A stretch of 64,000 nucleotides of DNA from Leptospira noguchii serovar Panama str. CZ214. Its GTDB lineage: Bacteria; Spirochaetota; Leptospiria; Leptospirales; Leptospiraceae. Of this stretch, positions 22,266 to 38,268 are shown piece after piece (the stretch's first letter is position 1; every line of letters starts with the position of its first letter). The stretch is taken from contig NZ_AKWY02000026.1 in assembly GCF_000306255.2 (NCBI RefSeq), forward strand, positions 1 to 64,000. The letters are read 5' to 3'. The notes beneath the pieces were generated by a model, which saw only the letters and a program-made list of their open reading frames with translations, was not told the DNA's origin and did no database searches. The position numbers and the translations under genes were made by a program.

Positions 22266-22497
22266 TTTTCCAAATCCTAAACACCGATCCATAGAGAGGT
22301 GTTTGCTGAGTTACTTCGAGCGACCATAGAAGCGAGACACTGAGAGAGCGTCTAAATTGAGTTCCACAAAAATGTGGGAACTACTACCAAAAATTAAATT
22401 GCTCGAAAATTCGCAAATTGCTAAATGAAACCTGATTTGTAGGAACTACTGCATTTTATAAAAAATTTACGAATTATACCCGGCATTTGATAAAAGA
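22266..22497. repeat. Family R3 element
   Basis: Relative of the element at 10568, with the same order of blocks: ccaaatcctaaacaccgatcc, gagaggtgtttgctgag, cgaccatagaagcgagac, cgcaaattgctaaat, actgcattttataaaaaattt. An aaaatgtgggaactact motif is inserted. The remaining gap (22098-22650) is AT-rich. Confidence 0.6.
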
Positions 22498-22650
22498 ATA
22501 TCATTCAAAAATTCTTAAACAGTTACAAACAAACCTAATCTGTAAGAATTACTATAGTTTGTTAAAAGATTCAAGATGATTTCTTTGAGATTTCCGGATA
22601 AGTTTTTAAAACATTTGTCGAAACCGAAAAACAAATATTGCCGCTGAGAT

Positions 22651-23979
22651 CTAATTTTTATGATTAGAATTCTGTAAAAGCAAACGTAACATTTCTCTGG
22701 TTGCAAAACCGGTTAGAGAAATATCTTTGCCAGCTTCTTGTAATAGAAGATTTCTTTTTTCGGGATTTAATGTGGGAATAATTTCCTTCATTTTGGTTCC
22801 GAGTTCCTTTTCTAAATCATATTCAGGTTTCATTGTATATTTTTCCCCGAACGTGTCTATAATTGTTCGATTAATTTGAAAAGCGTGATCGGAAGCTTCT
22901 TTTCCTACGAACTTCAGTAAATCTTCGTTAGACGAAAAGGGATGAAAATCTTGTGGGTTTTGTACTAAAAATTCAGTTAAGGTCCTGGTAGTCGAAGTTG
23001 GATTTCTATAAAAGTCTATTAAATTGTAGGAGATAAAATCTTCGTACAAAAAATGTCGATTGGTTACAAGTTGAGTGGTTTTGACTTTCATGTCCTTTTT
23101 TGTTTCTTTTGATGAAAAGATATAACGGGCGTAATACGAGAAGTTTGCATCTGGAACTGCTTTAGAATGATACGGTTGTCCTATGTCTTGGATATAATGA
23201 CAGGCCCAAGCAGCAAAACGATATTTCCAATAATCGTGTCCCGTTTTTCCCGCCAATTTAGAAAGGCGAGAAAACAGCTCGATCCGGTCCAAGATCATTC
23301 CACCTTTTACAACTTCGGGAGCAAAAAGGGAAATGATCCAATTTTCATTTTGGAATTGCATGTGAAAAGGAGCCTTACTGCCTTCTCCTTCCGCCTTTCC
23401 ATAGGGTTGTTTTCCATATCCATATTCTTGAAAACTCCAAAGATTATGATCCATTCCCCAATCTGGTTCATCGATAAAAGTATAGAGAATGTTTCTAGGT
23501 TTGATTTTTTTTCCAATCGCAGATTGGAACTTTGCTGGAAGTTCTGGATGATCTAATAGATAAACAGTGATCGAGGCGACTGGAACGTTTCCAATCATTG
23601 GTTTTGAACCGGGAAGAATTCTTTCTACTTCTAAAAATCGAGTAGTGGGATTTAGCCTTGCGGCTTTTAAAAATTCTACAACCGATGCTGTCTCTGGATG
23701 AAATTCAATTTTTTTAAATCGTTTCGATCCTCTGGATTCTTTCCAAGTTGCAAATTCGTCGAATAGAATCTTTAAAGAGTTTCTTTCTTTTGTTACGAAA
23801 GAATCCAAAGATTCGGATTCTACCTCTCCAGATATAAATCTCATAGAAGGATGTTCTAACGTTTGATCCATAATGAGATAATGAGTTCCCCAAGAAAACA
23901 AAGCTGTTGGAAGAATAAAAAGAAACGAGAGTATAATAAACGTTTTTCGCTTAATTGTAATTTTTTGATTTTCTATCAT
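22651..23979 (-). CDS. Secreted zinc phospholipase C / S1-P1 nuclease-like hydrolase
   Basis: A 442-residue protein from the ATG at 23979, chosen because it places a clean signal peptide (residues 11-29) at the N terminus and has GAAGAG upstream; the frame is open to 24162. Predicted cleavage after LFS gives an N-terminal Trp (W30, WGTH), as in zinc-dependent phospholipase C and P1 nuclease where the first Trp binds zinc. Further ligands fit GHDY (H248) and HYIQDIGQPYH (H261, D265, H271). It is probably exported and trinuclear-zinc dependent. Substrate (phospholipid or nucleic acid) cannot be told. Confidence 0.75.
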   Translation of the reverse strand: MIENQKITIKRKTFIILSFLFILPTALFSWGTHYLIMDQTLEHPSMRFISGEVESESLDSFVTKERNSLKILFDEFATWKESRGSKRFKKIEFHPETASVVEFLKAARLNPTTRFLEVERILPGSKPMIGNVPVASITVYLLDHPELPAKFQSAIGKKIKPRNILYTFIDEPDWGMDHNLWSFQEYGYGKQPYGKAEGEGSKAPFHMQFQNENWIISLFAPEVVKGGMILDRIELFSRLSKLAGKTGHDYWKYRFAAWACHYIQDIGQPYHSKAVPDANFSYYARYIFSSKETKKDMKVKTTQLVTNRHFLYEDFISYNLIDFYRNPTSTTRTLTEFLVQNPQDFHPFSSNEDLLKFVGKEASDHAFQINRTIIDTFGEKYTMKPEYDLEKELGTKMKEIIPTLNPEKRNLLLQEAGKDISLTGFATREMLRLLLQNSNHKN

Positions 23980-24513
23980 AATTTTTCTCTTCGACTTAAA
24001 TTGAGGTGATTTTTTGTCATAGTCACCCGGACACGAATTTCTTTCGGACAATCTATAAAATCGTCTAAAATGAATGATCCGCCAATCGAACACAACAAAA
24101 GATTGGAATACTTTGGAAAATCGTGAGTCTCCACGCTTCTTTGGTGTGGGAACTACGAACAAATCTAAATTTCACAGTAAGACTTTGAAATGTGGGAACT
24201 CTCACGTTGTTTAATTACCACACGACTTTCAAAAACCATAATGAACTTACAATGAGACAGAATTTGTGGGAACTACGAACAAATCTAAATTTTACAGTAA
24301 GACTCAAAAACAACGTTTAGCTCGGAGTTGGCTTTTTTGAAGGAGGTCCTACAGATTAACGTGGATCAGGAATGGAATCATTCTGTGAACTTTTATAAAA
24401 CGGATTGTTGGTTTTTGCGATGAACATAAAACTAAGGTTTCATGCAGAGATGAGAGTAATGATTTAAAATCAAAAAATTCAGAGTTTGTCAAAGAAGTCT
24501 AAACCTCTCGGCT
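23980..24513. other. Gap with direct and inverted AGTTCCCACA motifs
   Basis: It holds three tgtgggaact motifs (near 24146, 24192 and 24266). The block tgtgggaactacgaacaaat occurs twice about 120 bases apart (24145 and 24265). No gene is seen. Confidence 0.55.
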
Positions 24514-25689
24514 TTAATGTAATCCCATCTCTTTGCACTTTTTTTTCCAAACGTATTCTTGTTCATTTAAATATTGGAATACAATAGAATCAGAATGTTT
24601 TCCTTTTAAATAATCCAAAAGAAAGCGATCTCCTACCAAAAGTTCAATTGCGGGACGATCCGATCTAAATTCGTATGCACCGGCTCTATAAGCAAAATCG
24701 TTCGGATATTCTTCATCAAGAATACGAATCAGTTTTAGGGTAAAAAATAGACTGTGAAACTTTTCCGGTTTTTTTAACAAGATTTGAAAACCTCCACAGA
24801 CTAGATCCTTATGTTTGTGAAAGGTGGGAATAAATTTCAAAGGTCTTAAGACTAAACTTCCTCTTTGAGATTCTTCTAAAACGTTTCGAATACGATTGTT
24901 TTGTTCGTTTAGATAGGGGGCCCCGAAAGTTTCAAAAGGTCTTGTAGTTCCTCTTCCTTCGGAAAGATTGGTTCCTTCCAAAAGACATTGACCCGAATAA
25001 ACGTAACAAGTTGAGCGAAATGGAATATTCGGAGAAGGTGGAATCCAATTAAATTCGGAATTTTCCTTTTTGTACCATCCTTTATTTACGATTTTGATTT
25101 TTACGTTTAAGTAAAATTCTTTCTGGTAATAAGAAAGTAATTTTCCCGGAGTCAAACCATGACGATGTAAAACACTTCTCACTCCTACAAAAGATTCGAA
25201 TTCTTTTTGAAGGGGAGATCCTTCGACTTTTTTCCCCGCAGGATTGGTAGAATCAAAAACAATTACTGAAATTTCATTTTTTCCTGAAGAATTCCATTTA
25301 GAAATCTCTTCTAAAAAATAATAAGCAGTTGTAAGAAAAGTATAATAACGTGCTCCAGTATCTCTGATATCTATAATGATTAAGTCTAATCCTTCTAAAG
25401 AAACCGAATCTGGAACCAAACTAGATTCTTGATCTCCATAAAGATTGATAAATTCTACTTCGTCCAGATTATATCTCAGATTGGAACCGGAAACCTGATC
25501 CTGAAGTTCTGCAAAAAGTCCGTGTTCGGGAAGGAATATTTTTTTTAGATTGTAACGTTTATGAATGGATTGAAAATGATATTCTCCATTTGGTCCAAAA
25601 GCGCTTTGATTAGTGATCATTCCAATTCTGGAAATACGAAGCAACTTTTCAATTTTATTCATTCTTCCGATATACTCTTTAAGAGGCAT
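24514..25689 (-). CDS. DUF1343 protein, NamZ-like exo-N-acetylmuramidase
   Basis: A 391-residue protein with the DUF1343 pattern: [27 protein letters not shown] (49-70 region), [20 protein letters not shown], and [18 protein letters not shown]. NamZ of Bacillus, a member of the family, removes MurNAc from peptidoglycan fragments (established for that protein). Members usually carry a signal peptide; none is seen here, so this one may act in the cytoplasm during wall recycling. It is divergent from the cyclic-nucleotide-binding gene. Confidence 0.82.
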   Translation of the reverse strand: MPLKEYIGRMNKIEKLLRISRIGMITNQSAFGPNGEYHFQSIHKRYNLKKIFLPEHGLFAELQDQVSGSNLRYNLDEVEFINLYGDQESSLVPDSVSLEGLDLIIIDIRDTGARYYTFLTTAYYFLEEISKWNSSGKNEISVIVFDSTNPAGKKVEGSPLQKEFESFVGVRSVLHRHGLTPGKLLSYYQKEFYLNVKIKIVNKGWYKKENSEFNWIPPSPNIPFRSTCYVYSGQCLLEGTNLSEGRGTTRPFETFGAPYLNEQNNRIRNVLEESQRGSLVLRPLKFIPTFHKHKDLVCGGFQILLKKPEKFHSLFFTLKLIRILDEEYPNDFAYRAGAYEFRSDRPAIELLVGDRFLLDYLKGKHSDSIVFQYLNEQEYVWKKKCKEMGLH

Positions 25690-25814
25690 AAGGAGTCAAG
25701 TTTAACGAGAATTACACTCAAAAGTAAGCCGATTCAAAACGGTTTTTTAATTCTTTTTCCAAAAAATTGTTTTCTCTATGGATAAGAAATAGTTTCTTTT
25801 TCATTAATCCCAAT

Positions 25815-28346
<2,532 letters not shown>

Positions 28347-28836
28347 GTTCTGAAATCTAATTTTTTAGAATTGAGAAATTAGTGGAACCTGTCAGGCTTT
28401 TTCGTTTTTTAAATCAACTTTCAATTCTTTTTTATTTCGAGATGGTTTGTAAGAATAATTGGTACTTTGTGCAATTTCATATTTTGGAAATAGATCTGCA
28501 AAGTTCAGATTCCAATCTTTTTCAGAAAATGAATCGTGGATTTCTTACGCTAAAACTTATGTTATTTTACATTTCGTTTATTAAAGGTTTTTGCGCGTTT
28601 TTGGTTTTTAGAATTTAAAAGAATAAAATAAAATCTACGATCGTTTGATTAGAAGGTTGTTCAATCGTATTTGGTTTCCCAGCAAAAAATGTGTTAGTTC
28701 TCACAGATTCAGTCTCTTAGAAAAGATCGCCCTTAAAAATTTGTAAGAGTTCCCACATTTTGGTTTTGCGAAAAATATAATAAAAAATGAATATAGTTTG
28801 AAACGAAAGGAGGATTTATTTTTCAACAACTCTATT
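28347..28836. repeat. Remains of R2 and R1 elements
   Basis: It includes the R2c right half (agttcagattccaatctttttcagaaaatgaat near 28500-28535, then cttacgctaaaacttatgtta), an agagttcccacatttt motif at 28748, and a lone R1 right end (tttttcaacaactcta near 28818). The ORF at 28382-28618 runs across this repeat and is not credible. Confidence 0.5.
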
Positions 28837-29523
28837 CTAGATTTCTTCCAAAAGATAAGGACGGGTATATTCTCGAATGATTTCTACTACAAAACGTCCC
28901 CAACTTTTAGAATCGTGTTGTGAAATTTCGACCTGTTTAATTTTCGGAAAATAAGGAACCGCTTTATAATGACTGTGAGAAAGTTCAACCGCTCTCAGAT
29001 AGTTATCTACTCTTTTAACTCGAACGAAATGCAACAACTCGGATTGAACCTGACTTTGTGCAATGTAACCAATAATGATCAGTTTTGGAAAAAGAGATTT
29101 TTGTAATAAATTTATAAATTCTGCAAAACTATCTACACGATCTATAAAACCTTCGTAAGCACCGCCGCCTAAGTTCATGATCTGTGTTACAATATCCATC
29201 GTAAAGGAAACTCCTTCCGCAGAAGTCATGTCCGAAATAATAACAATCCCTTCATCCGGTTGAAATGTTTTGAACATTTGAGAACCTTTGAAATGTCTTC
29301 TCAAAAGTTTTGCTGCAGATATATCTATCTCGGCGGCCTTAGTAAGAATTGTTTTTCCAGAAGAATCGAGGACAGGTTCTCTCGTAATAATGTATCTTTT
29401 TTTGGTCGCGCCCTGATTCATTACTCGAAAGGCTTTGACCTTTTCTTCGATTTCATCCAAAGAACAATAACCGATTTTTAATACGTTTTCCCTGGACTTT
29501 TTCCCTAATTCTGTATCTTCCAT
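28837..29523 (-). CDS. Hypothetical protein, conserved-looking
   Basis: A 228-residue soluble protein, family not recognised. It has an alternating alpha/beta look, with [21 protein letters not shown] text early (a phrase seen in some EAL/HDOD-type proteins, but without their catalytic motifs) and [19 protein letters not shown] in the middle. There is no signal peptide. It diverges from the small lipoprotein gene. Protein-like composition and a clear ATG support it as real. Confidence 0.65.
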   Translation of the reverse strand: MEDTELGKKSRENVLKIGYCSLDEIEEKVKAFRVMNQGATKKRYIITREPVLDSSGKTILTKAAEIDISAAKLLRRHFKGSQMFKTFQPDEGIVIISDMTSAEGVSFTMDIVTQIMNLGGGAYEGFIDRVDSFAEFINLLQKSLFPKLIIIGYIAQSQVQSELLHFVRVKRVDNYLRAVELSHSHYKAVPYFPKIKQVEISQHDSKSWGRFVVEIIREYTRPYLLEEI

Positions 29524-29565
29524 TTTGAAGTTTTAAGAGAACGGCAAGATTGAAATCCGAGCTTG

Positions 29566-29602
<37 letters not shown>

Positions 29603-29675
29603 CTTTGAACAACTCGCTTCTCAATCACAAAGAAACAAGATTAAAACACTTGCACCTAATTTCCGGTTTTTCTGA

Positions 29676-30148
<473 letters not shown>

Positions 30149-30152
<4 letters not shown>

Positions 30153-30673
30153 AGGATTCTACAGATCATTATTCTGTTCGAAGATTTAATAGCGAAATTT
30201 TCGTAGATTCTAAAGATCTCTGGATCTTTAGGGGGAATCGAATCGATCAAAAAGAAATCCTATCTTACTTTCGCCAAAACCTTCACGAAGATGAACTTGG
30301 AATTTACATAGACAATCGTTTTGGAGAATTGAGGGAAAACGGTTATTTGGAATTGGAAGGTTATCCGATCCATTTCACCGCTTGTAAAGAATCGGAAAAC
30401 ATGTTATTTTTTCTTGCAGAGTCTAGTTTTGTCTATTCGTTAAAGGATTTGATTTTTGCGTTAGACGTAAACGGTTGCCTTTTTGCTAAAACTTTAAATC
30501 ATAAAAAGCTAAAATTCAGACTAGATCGAAATTGTCTTTCTGATCTCAGTCCTTTTTTAGAAGAAACGATAGACGGAGCTGAAATTCGATTTCAAGGTAA
30601 ATCAATTCTAATTCCGGAATCGAACGAATCCCCTAAGGTAGCTCTTCCTGAAGGTTTTGGTTCTATTTCATAG
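30149..30673 (+). CDS. Hypothetical protein, DUF1285-like in part
   Basis: A 174-residue protein translated from the ATGA overlap with the lipoprotein gene. The N-terminal half ([19 protein letters not shown].. [10 protein letters not shown]) resembles the DUF1285 pattern of a short header followed by a beta-rich body, but similarity is judged by eye only. No signal peptide and no catalytic motif. It is probably functionally linked to its lipoprotein partner. Confidence 0.65.
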
Positions 30674-30845
30674 ATTCGATTTGTAACTTTTTCTTTGAAA
30701 AGTTTCTATTTTACTTCTTCCCAAACAAATTGGCCAATCGCCTAGATAGTTTTGATTTTTCTTTTTCGAAAATTTCAGATAAAAGACGTTCTGTATCTTT
30801 GACTAATAACACCCACTACAATTCCGAAAAATCATCGATCTAAAA

Positions 30846-31130
<285 letters not shown>

Positions 31131-31223
31131 AAATAGATTGGAGGAGTCGTGTAAACTTTGGAATGAATTTTAAATATACCCTTTTGAGAAATAAAATATA
31201 TTATAATATACTAAAAATAACAA

Positions 31224-31326
31224 TAGAGTTGTTGAAAAATCCCATAGGGACGATTAACTAAACTGCTTCAATTGACAGTTTTCATAAAACAAAAGCAGAT
31301 GGAGAATTCATTTTTCAACAACTCTA
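31224..31326. repeat. Family R1 element
   Basis: A 103-bp copy with near-perfect ends (tagagttgttgaaaaat and attttt-caacaactcta). It is oriented opposite to the copy at 20477. Confidence 0.8.
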
Positions 31327-31630
31327 ATAAACTCCCGATAATGTGGAAAGTTTTCGTCCATCACAAAAACCGAAAATAATTACCATAAAAAAAGTAAAAA
31401 TAAAAAGCTGGTCCGGGTATCATGTAACGCCGTCTAACGAGGGGTAAATTTCTGTAGGAGTATAAAAAATTCCGGGTAATTGTAGAATGATAAAATAAAT
31501 CTTACTTCCTTTTATCACTTGAATTTTGCAAGAAGATAGAAGCAAAAAATTAAGGTTTAATAGAATGAGGACTTGCGTCTGAGAAGCCAATCCAGTTTTC
31601 CCATTGTAATTGCCGAAGTGATTCTCATAA

Positions 31631-31854
31631 TTAACGTGAGCAGGGCGTAAGAGAATGAGAAATGATTTTCCAAAAAGTGAGTTTCTAACAATTTAAGAAT
31701 TGGTTTGTAAAATCGTGATTTGTGGTAGTTCGTACAAGTTAAGTCACATTACAAATTTTTAAACAGTATGAGTTCCCACATTTTAGGAATTGATCCATAA
31801 AATTCAGATCTTAACTTTTTCAGAAAAATGAATGCCTTACGCCCTGCTCATTAA
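31631..31854. repeat. Family R2 element (core c) with altered but matching ends
   Basis: The left end gagcagggcgtaag (31638-31651) and right end cttacgccctgctc (31836-31849) are exact complements. They differ from the family's usual gagttcggcgtaag, so both ends changed together. The core is the usual one. The remaining parts of the 30674-32306 gap (31327-31630, 31855-32306) are AT-rich without genes. Confidence 0.75.
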
Positions 31855-32306
31855 CTGATTCTTTTTAAAGTAGAGCTGATTTCTGATTCCAAATAACGTG
31901 TATAGATTTCTTTTTTTGAAAATTGGAAGTCATAACATTAGCGATTAGAAAAAAATAAATCCAAAATTCTAAGAATTTTTAATACACTTTTGAATCTTAT
32001 AAAAGTTTCCGTAGGTTTGATGTAAGAACCAGATTAAATTCATATAAGGGCCACTGAATCTTGATAACTACTACTTTTTTATAGTTTTCTTATGTCGAAT
32101 TCACGTCCTATTTCTTTGGAAAAAATTCAAAATGATTGGGTTTCCCTAGAAGAACTAATTTTAAGAATATAATTTGAGTCTAAAAATAAAATCACCTATA
32201 CAATAAATTATTTTAAGAATATTCAAAATTTCTTCACAAAAATTTGATATTGATTTCTTTTTTAATAAGCTGAATACTCACTGGTAGTAATGTTTGAGGT
32301 AGTTCT

Positions 32307-35618
<3,312 letters not shown>

Positions 35619-35634
35619 TATTCAATTTTTTGAA

Positions 35635-35663
35635 TGGAGAATTTGTCTTAGACAGGTTCTCCA
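35635..35663 (+). terminator. Terminator-like hairpin after the RND gene
   Basis: A 13-bp stem (35635-35647 with 35651-35663, two G-U pairs) has a tta loop, about 17 bases after the stop. The 3' side is only moderately T-rich. Confidence 0.6.
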
Positions 35664-35802
35664 AATTTGTATTTGAGATCGTTTTCAAGTAAACCGGACT
35701 ATATTGCCAATTTTGTGTCAGCCGGTTTGATCATGCAGAAATATTGTTTTTGTATTTAGAACTTGTTCTAAGGTTTCGAAGAATAGTCCTTTCGAAATTT
35801 CT

Positions 35803-35860
35803 AATTAACATGAATTCGGTGCAAGAAAATCTTGGCGAATAAAAAAACTCAATGCGACGA
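35803..35860. repeat. Fragment of R2 core b
   Basis: The left end ttaacatgaattcggtgcaag and the first part of core b (ttggcgaataaaaaaactca) stop abruptly where another R2 left end begins. Looks like a recombination joint. Confidence 0.5.
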
Positions 35861-36241
35861 AACGTGAGTTCGATCATAATTAGAGTTGTTGAAAAATTTC
35901 ATAGTGACGATCAATAAAATTGCTTCAATCGACCGTTTTCATGAAACAAAAACTTAGTAGCGAATTAATTTTTCAACAACTCTATTCATTTTTCTGAAAA
36001 AAGCCGGAATCTGAACTTTACAGATCGATTTCTAAAGTGTGGGAACTACCGCAATTTAAAAATAGAAGTTTATAACAATTGAATCTGTCGTATTCAAGTT
36101 TGAGAACTCACACAAAACTTAGGTTTTTCTGTAAAATGATGTCAGAACTACCACAAATCACGATTTTACGAACAAATCTAAATGTAGGAATTCACATTTT
36201 TAGAAAATCCTTTTTCATTTTCTTACATCGAACTTACGTTA
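35861..36241. repeat. R2 element (core c) with a nested R1 element
   Basis: The R2 left end aacgtgagttcg at 35861 is cut by a complete R1 copy (35881-35984, ends tagagttgttgaaaaat and tttttcaacaactcta). The core then resumes with ttcatttttctgaaaaaag and runs to cttacatcgaacttacgtta. Subtracting R1 leaves about 277 bp, like the other core c copies. Confidence 0.7.
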
Positions 36242-36430
36242 ATTAAATGCAGTAGTTCCCACAAATACTGAATTTTTGTAGTAGTTTTTACGCTTTCAAG
36301 TAACTCATTCCATTCTGTATAAATTGCAGAGTAGAAAACCAAACGTCTCGCTTTTGTGGTCCCTCGACAGCAACTGATTTTAGAAATTAAAATTGTATAA
36401 AAATTTAAATCCTTCAATTTGACTCCCTGT

Positions 36431-36588
36431 ATGAAAGATCTAAATCGAAGACAATTTTTGAAGTCTTTTTTCTATGTGTTTTTAAGCGGATTCGTGTTTG
36501 ATTTGTTTTCTAAAGATCAGAATGACAAATTAAATTTTTTATCTTCTAATCAAAATTCCAATTTCAGAAATGTATATTTGGATACTAA
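36431..36588 (+). pseudogene. 5' fragment of IS-split Tat-signal methyltransferase gene
   Basis: Encodes the first 53 residues up to the IS. The N terminus MKDLNRRQFLKSFF has the twin-arginine motif RRQFLK followed by a hydrophobic stretch, that is, a Tat export signal. Bases 36586-36588 (TAA) are the likely target duplication. Removing the IS and one 3-bp target copy joins this frame directly to the fragment at 37455. Confidence 0.75.
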
Positions 36589-37451
36589 GAGCCGGTCTCA
36601 AAACTACCTATCAAAAAAGTTAAAAGCAATGATAGAGCTTGCGAGATAAAGAGATGCAAGATAATTTTCAGATTTTCTTTCCCAACGAATTAGGTTAGCC
36701 CTGAATCGATTGTGCCAACTGTTAGTTCTTTCAACGACAACGTCTAGGTTTTCCTTTATATTTACCGATGAGAGGCTTTTCACCTTTTTTCCGAATATGA
36801 GATTGAATGTTTCTTCTTTTGATTAAAACTTCTATATCTTTGAAATCATAACCTTTATCTAAACAAATATGTTTTGGCTTCTTTCTTCTTTTTCCGGAAA
36901 ATATTAGGATTGAATTCAACGTATCTTTTACACCGTGTTTGTCATGAACGTTAGCTCCAGTCAATGTAATTGCCAAAGGAATTCCATTTCCATCTGTAAG
37001 AATATGCCGTTTAACCCCTAATTTGGCACGGTCTGTAGGGTTTTTCCCAGTTAAGCTCCCCCTTTGGGAGCTTTAACCATTGCCGAATCCATCGAAGCCC
37101 AGTCCCATGCTATTTGATTCTTTACATCATAATATTTTAAAATAGATTTATAAATCTTTTTGAATACTCCTGCTCGTTCCCATTCTTGAAATCTTCTGTG
37201 ACAAGTTTGGCCTGATCCAAACTCATTCGGAATGGCACGCCACTGACAGCCTGTTTTCATTCGATAGATGATACCTGACATTACTACTCGTGTTGGTACT
37301 CGATTGCGACCTCCTTTCGGATTTACATTTTCTTTCGGGATTAATGGGGCTATTTGTTTCCAAAGTGCATCCGGTATCTCTGAATAATATTTGTCCATTT
37401 CACATTGATATTATTACCCTTTCTCTCTACAAACAGTTTTGAGACCGGCTC
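36589..37451 (-). mobile_element. IS5-family insertion sequence (IS427-like group)
   Basis: An 863-bp element with perfect 16-bp inverted repeats GAGCCGGTCTCAAAAC (36589-36604 and complement 37436-37451). Flanks TAA and TTA fit a TNA target duplication with one changed base. It encodes one transposase in two frames, read on the minus strand. The copy is probably inactive. Confidence 0.9.
36604..37398 (-). pseudogene. IS5-family transposase, frameshifted
   Basis: The first ORF (37398-37051) has the N-terminal DUF4096 domain (WRAIPNEFGSGQTCHRRFQEWE) and the first catalytic region DWASMDSAMVKAP. The second part is in the -1 frame, joined at an AAAGGGGG run, as expected for programmed frameshifting in this group; it has LTDGNGIPLAITLTGANVHD and LDKGYD. 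Near 36741 the frame breaks: RRWVVERTNSW is expected, but tgtcgtt is read where tgggtcgtt is needed, a likely 2-bp deletion. The C terminus (ERTNSWHNRFR..) continues in another frame to 36604. No full catalytic domain can be made. Confidence 0.85.
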
Positions 37452-37454
37452 TTA

Positions 37455-38268
37455 GTTGAGAGATGATTTTTTTCAATTTTTGCAAAACGTATATCATCTT
37501 TATCCTGAGGAAAGTTTTCATAAACTTATATTCGAAATTTCTAAATCGAAACAAACAGATCAGGAAATTTACGAAACCATCTTGAAACGAATTCCTGAAA
37601 TTAAACCTTTTGCAGGGATTTTAACGTACGCACTTCCAGCTCTTAATAAACAAAAAACTGAAATTTCGCAGGAAATATTAGAATTGCTGGGAGAAAGAAG
37701 TCGTTTTAATGGTTACCTTGAAATTGGTACTTTAGGAAGATATATAAAAAATCTAAAAAAGAAAATTCAAATTGAAGGAAACGTTTTTGTTTTAAACGAT
37801 TTAGAACCTAAATATAGTCCGGAAGATTTGGTGGAACGAGGGCAGATTACAAAGGTAGGCACGTTCATTCCATTAGGAAATTATGATCCTATTGAGGAAA
37901 AAGTGATACCATCAGGAAGCCTGGATCTAGTGACTAATTTTATAGGTTTTCATCATTCTCCTTCTAAACAATTGGACGGTTTTATCAAATCAATCTCTAG
38001 GATTTTAAAACCGGGAGGAACATTTATATTAAGAGATCATAATGTAAATTCTAAAGAAATGGAATCAGTAGTGTCTTTGGCTCACGATGTGTATAATGTT
38101 GGATTGGGGATTCCTTGGAGAGAAGCTTCTGAACAAGTTCGTAATTTTACTTCGATCGTAGAAATTGAAAACAGAGTTAGTCAATTTGGACTCAACCCTA
38201 TTAGAAAATATGTCCTTCAAAAAGGAGATCCTACTAAAAATATTTTAATGGCATTTGTAAAATCCTAA
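37455..38268 (+). pseudogene. 3' fragment of IS-split gene: SAM-methyltransferase-like domain
   Basis: The remaining 270 codons of the gene begun at 36431. The domain looks like a class I methyltransferase: GYLEIGTLGRYIKNL (motif I region), NDLEPKYSPEDL, GSLDLVTNFIGFHHSP and ILKPGGTFILRDHN (post-motif). A TTG at 37456 could allow residual expression without the Tat signal. An exported methyltransferase would be unusual, because SAM is cytoplasmic; the fold may have another use. Its stop overlaps the next ATG by one base, so it heads an operon. Confidence 0.75.

Noticed and set aside
28382..28618. ORF of 78 codons after the cNMP-binding gene
   Set aside because: Runs through an R2 repeat remnant; hydrophobic text comes from AT-rich repeat DNA.
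36586..37455. A 2-bp TA target duplication for the IS
   Set aside because: It would leave the split gene out of frame; the 3-bp TNA reading restores the frame and leaves ends starting with GAG as usual for IS5 relatives.
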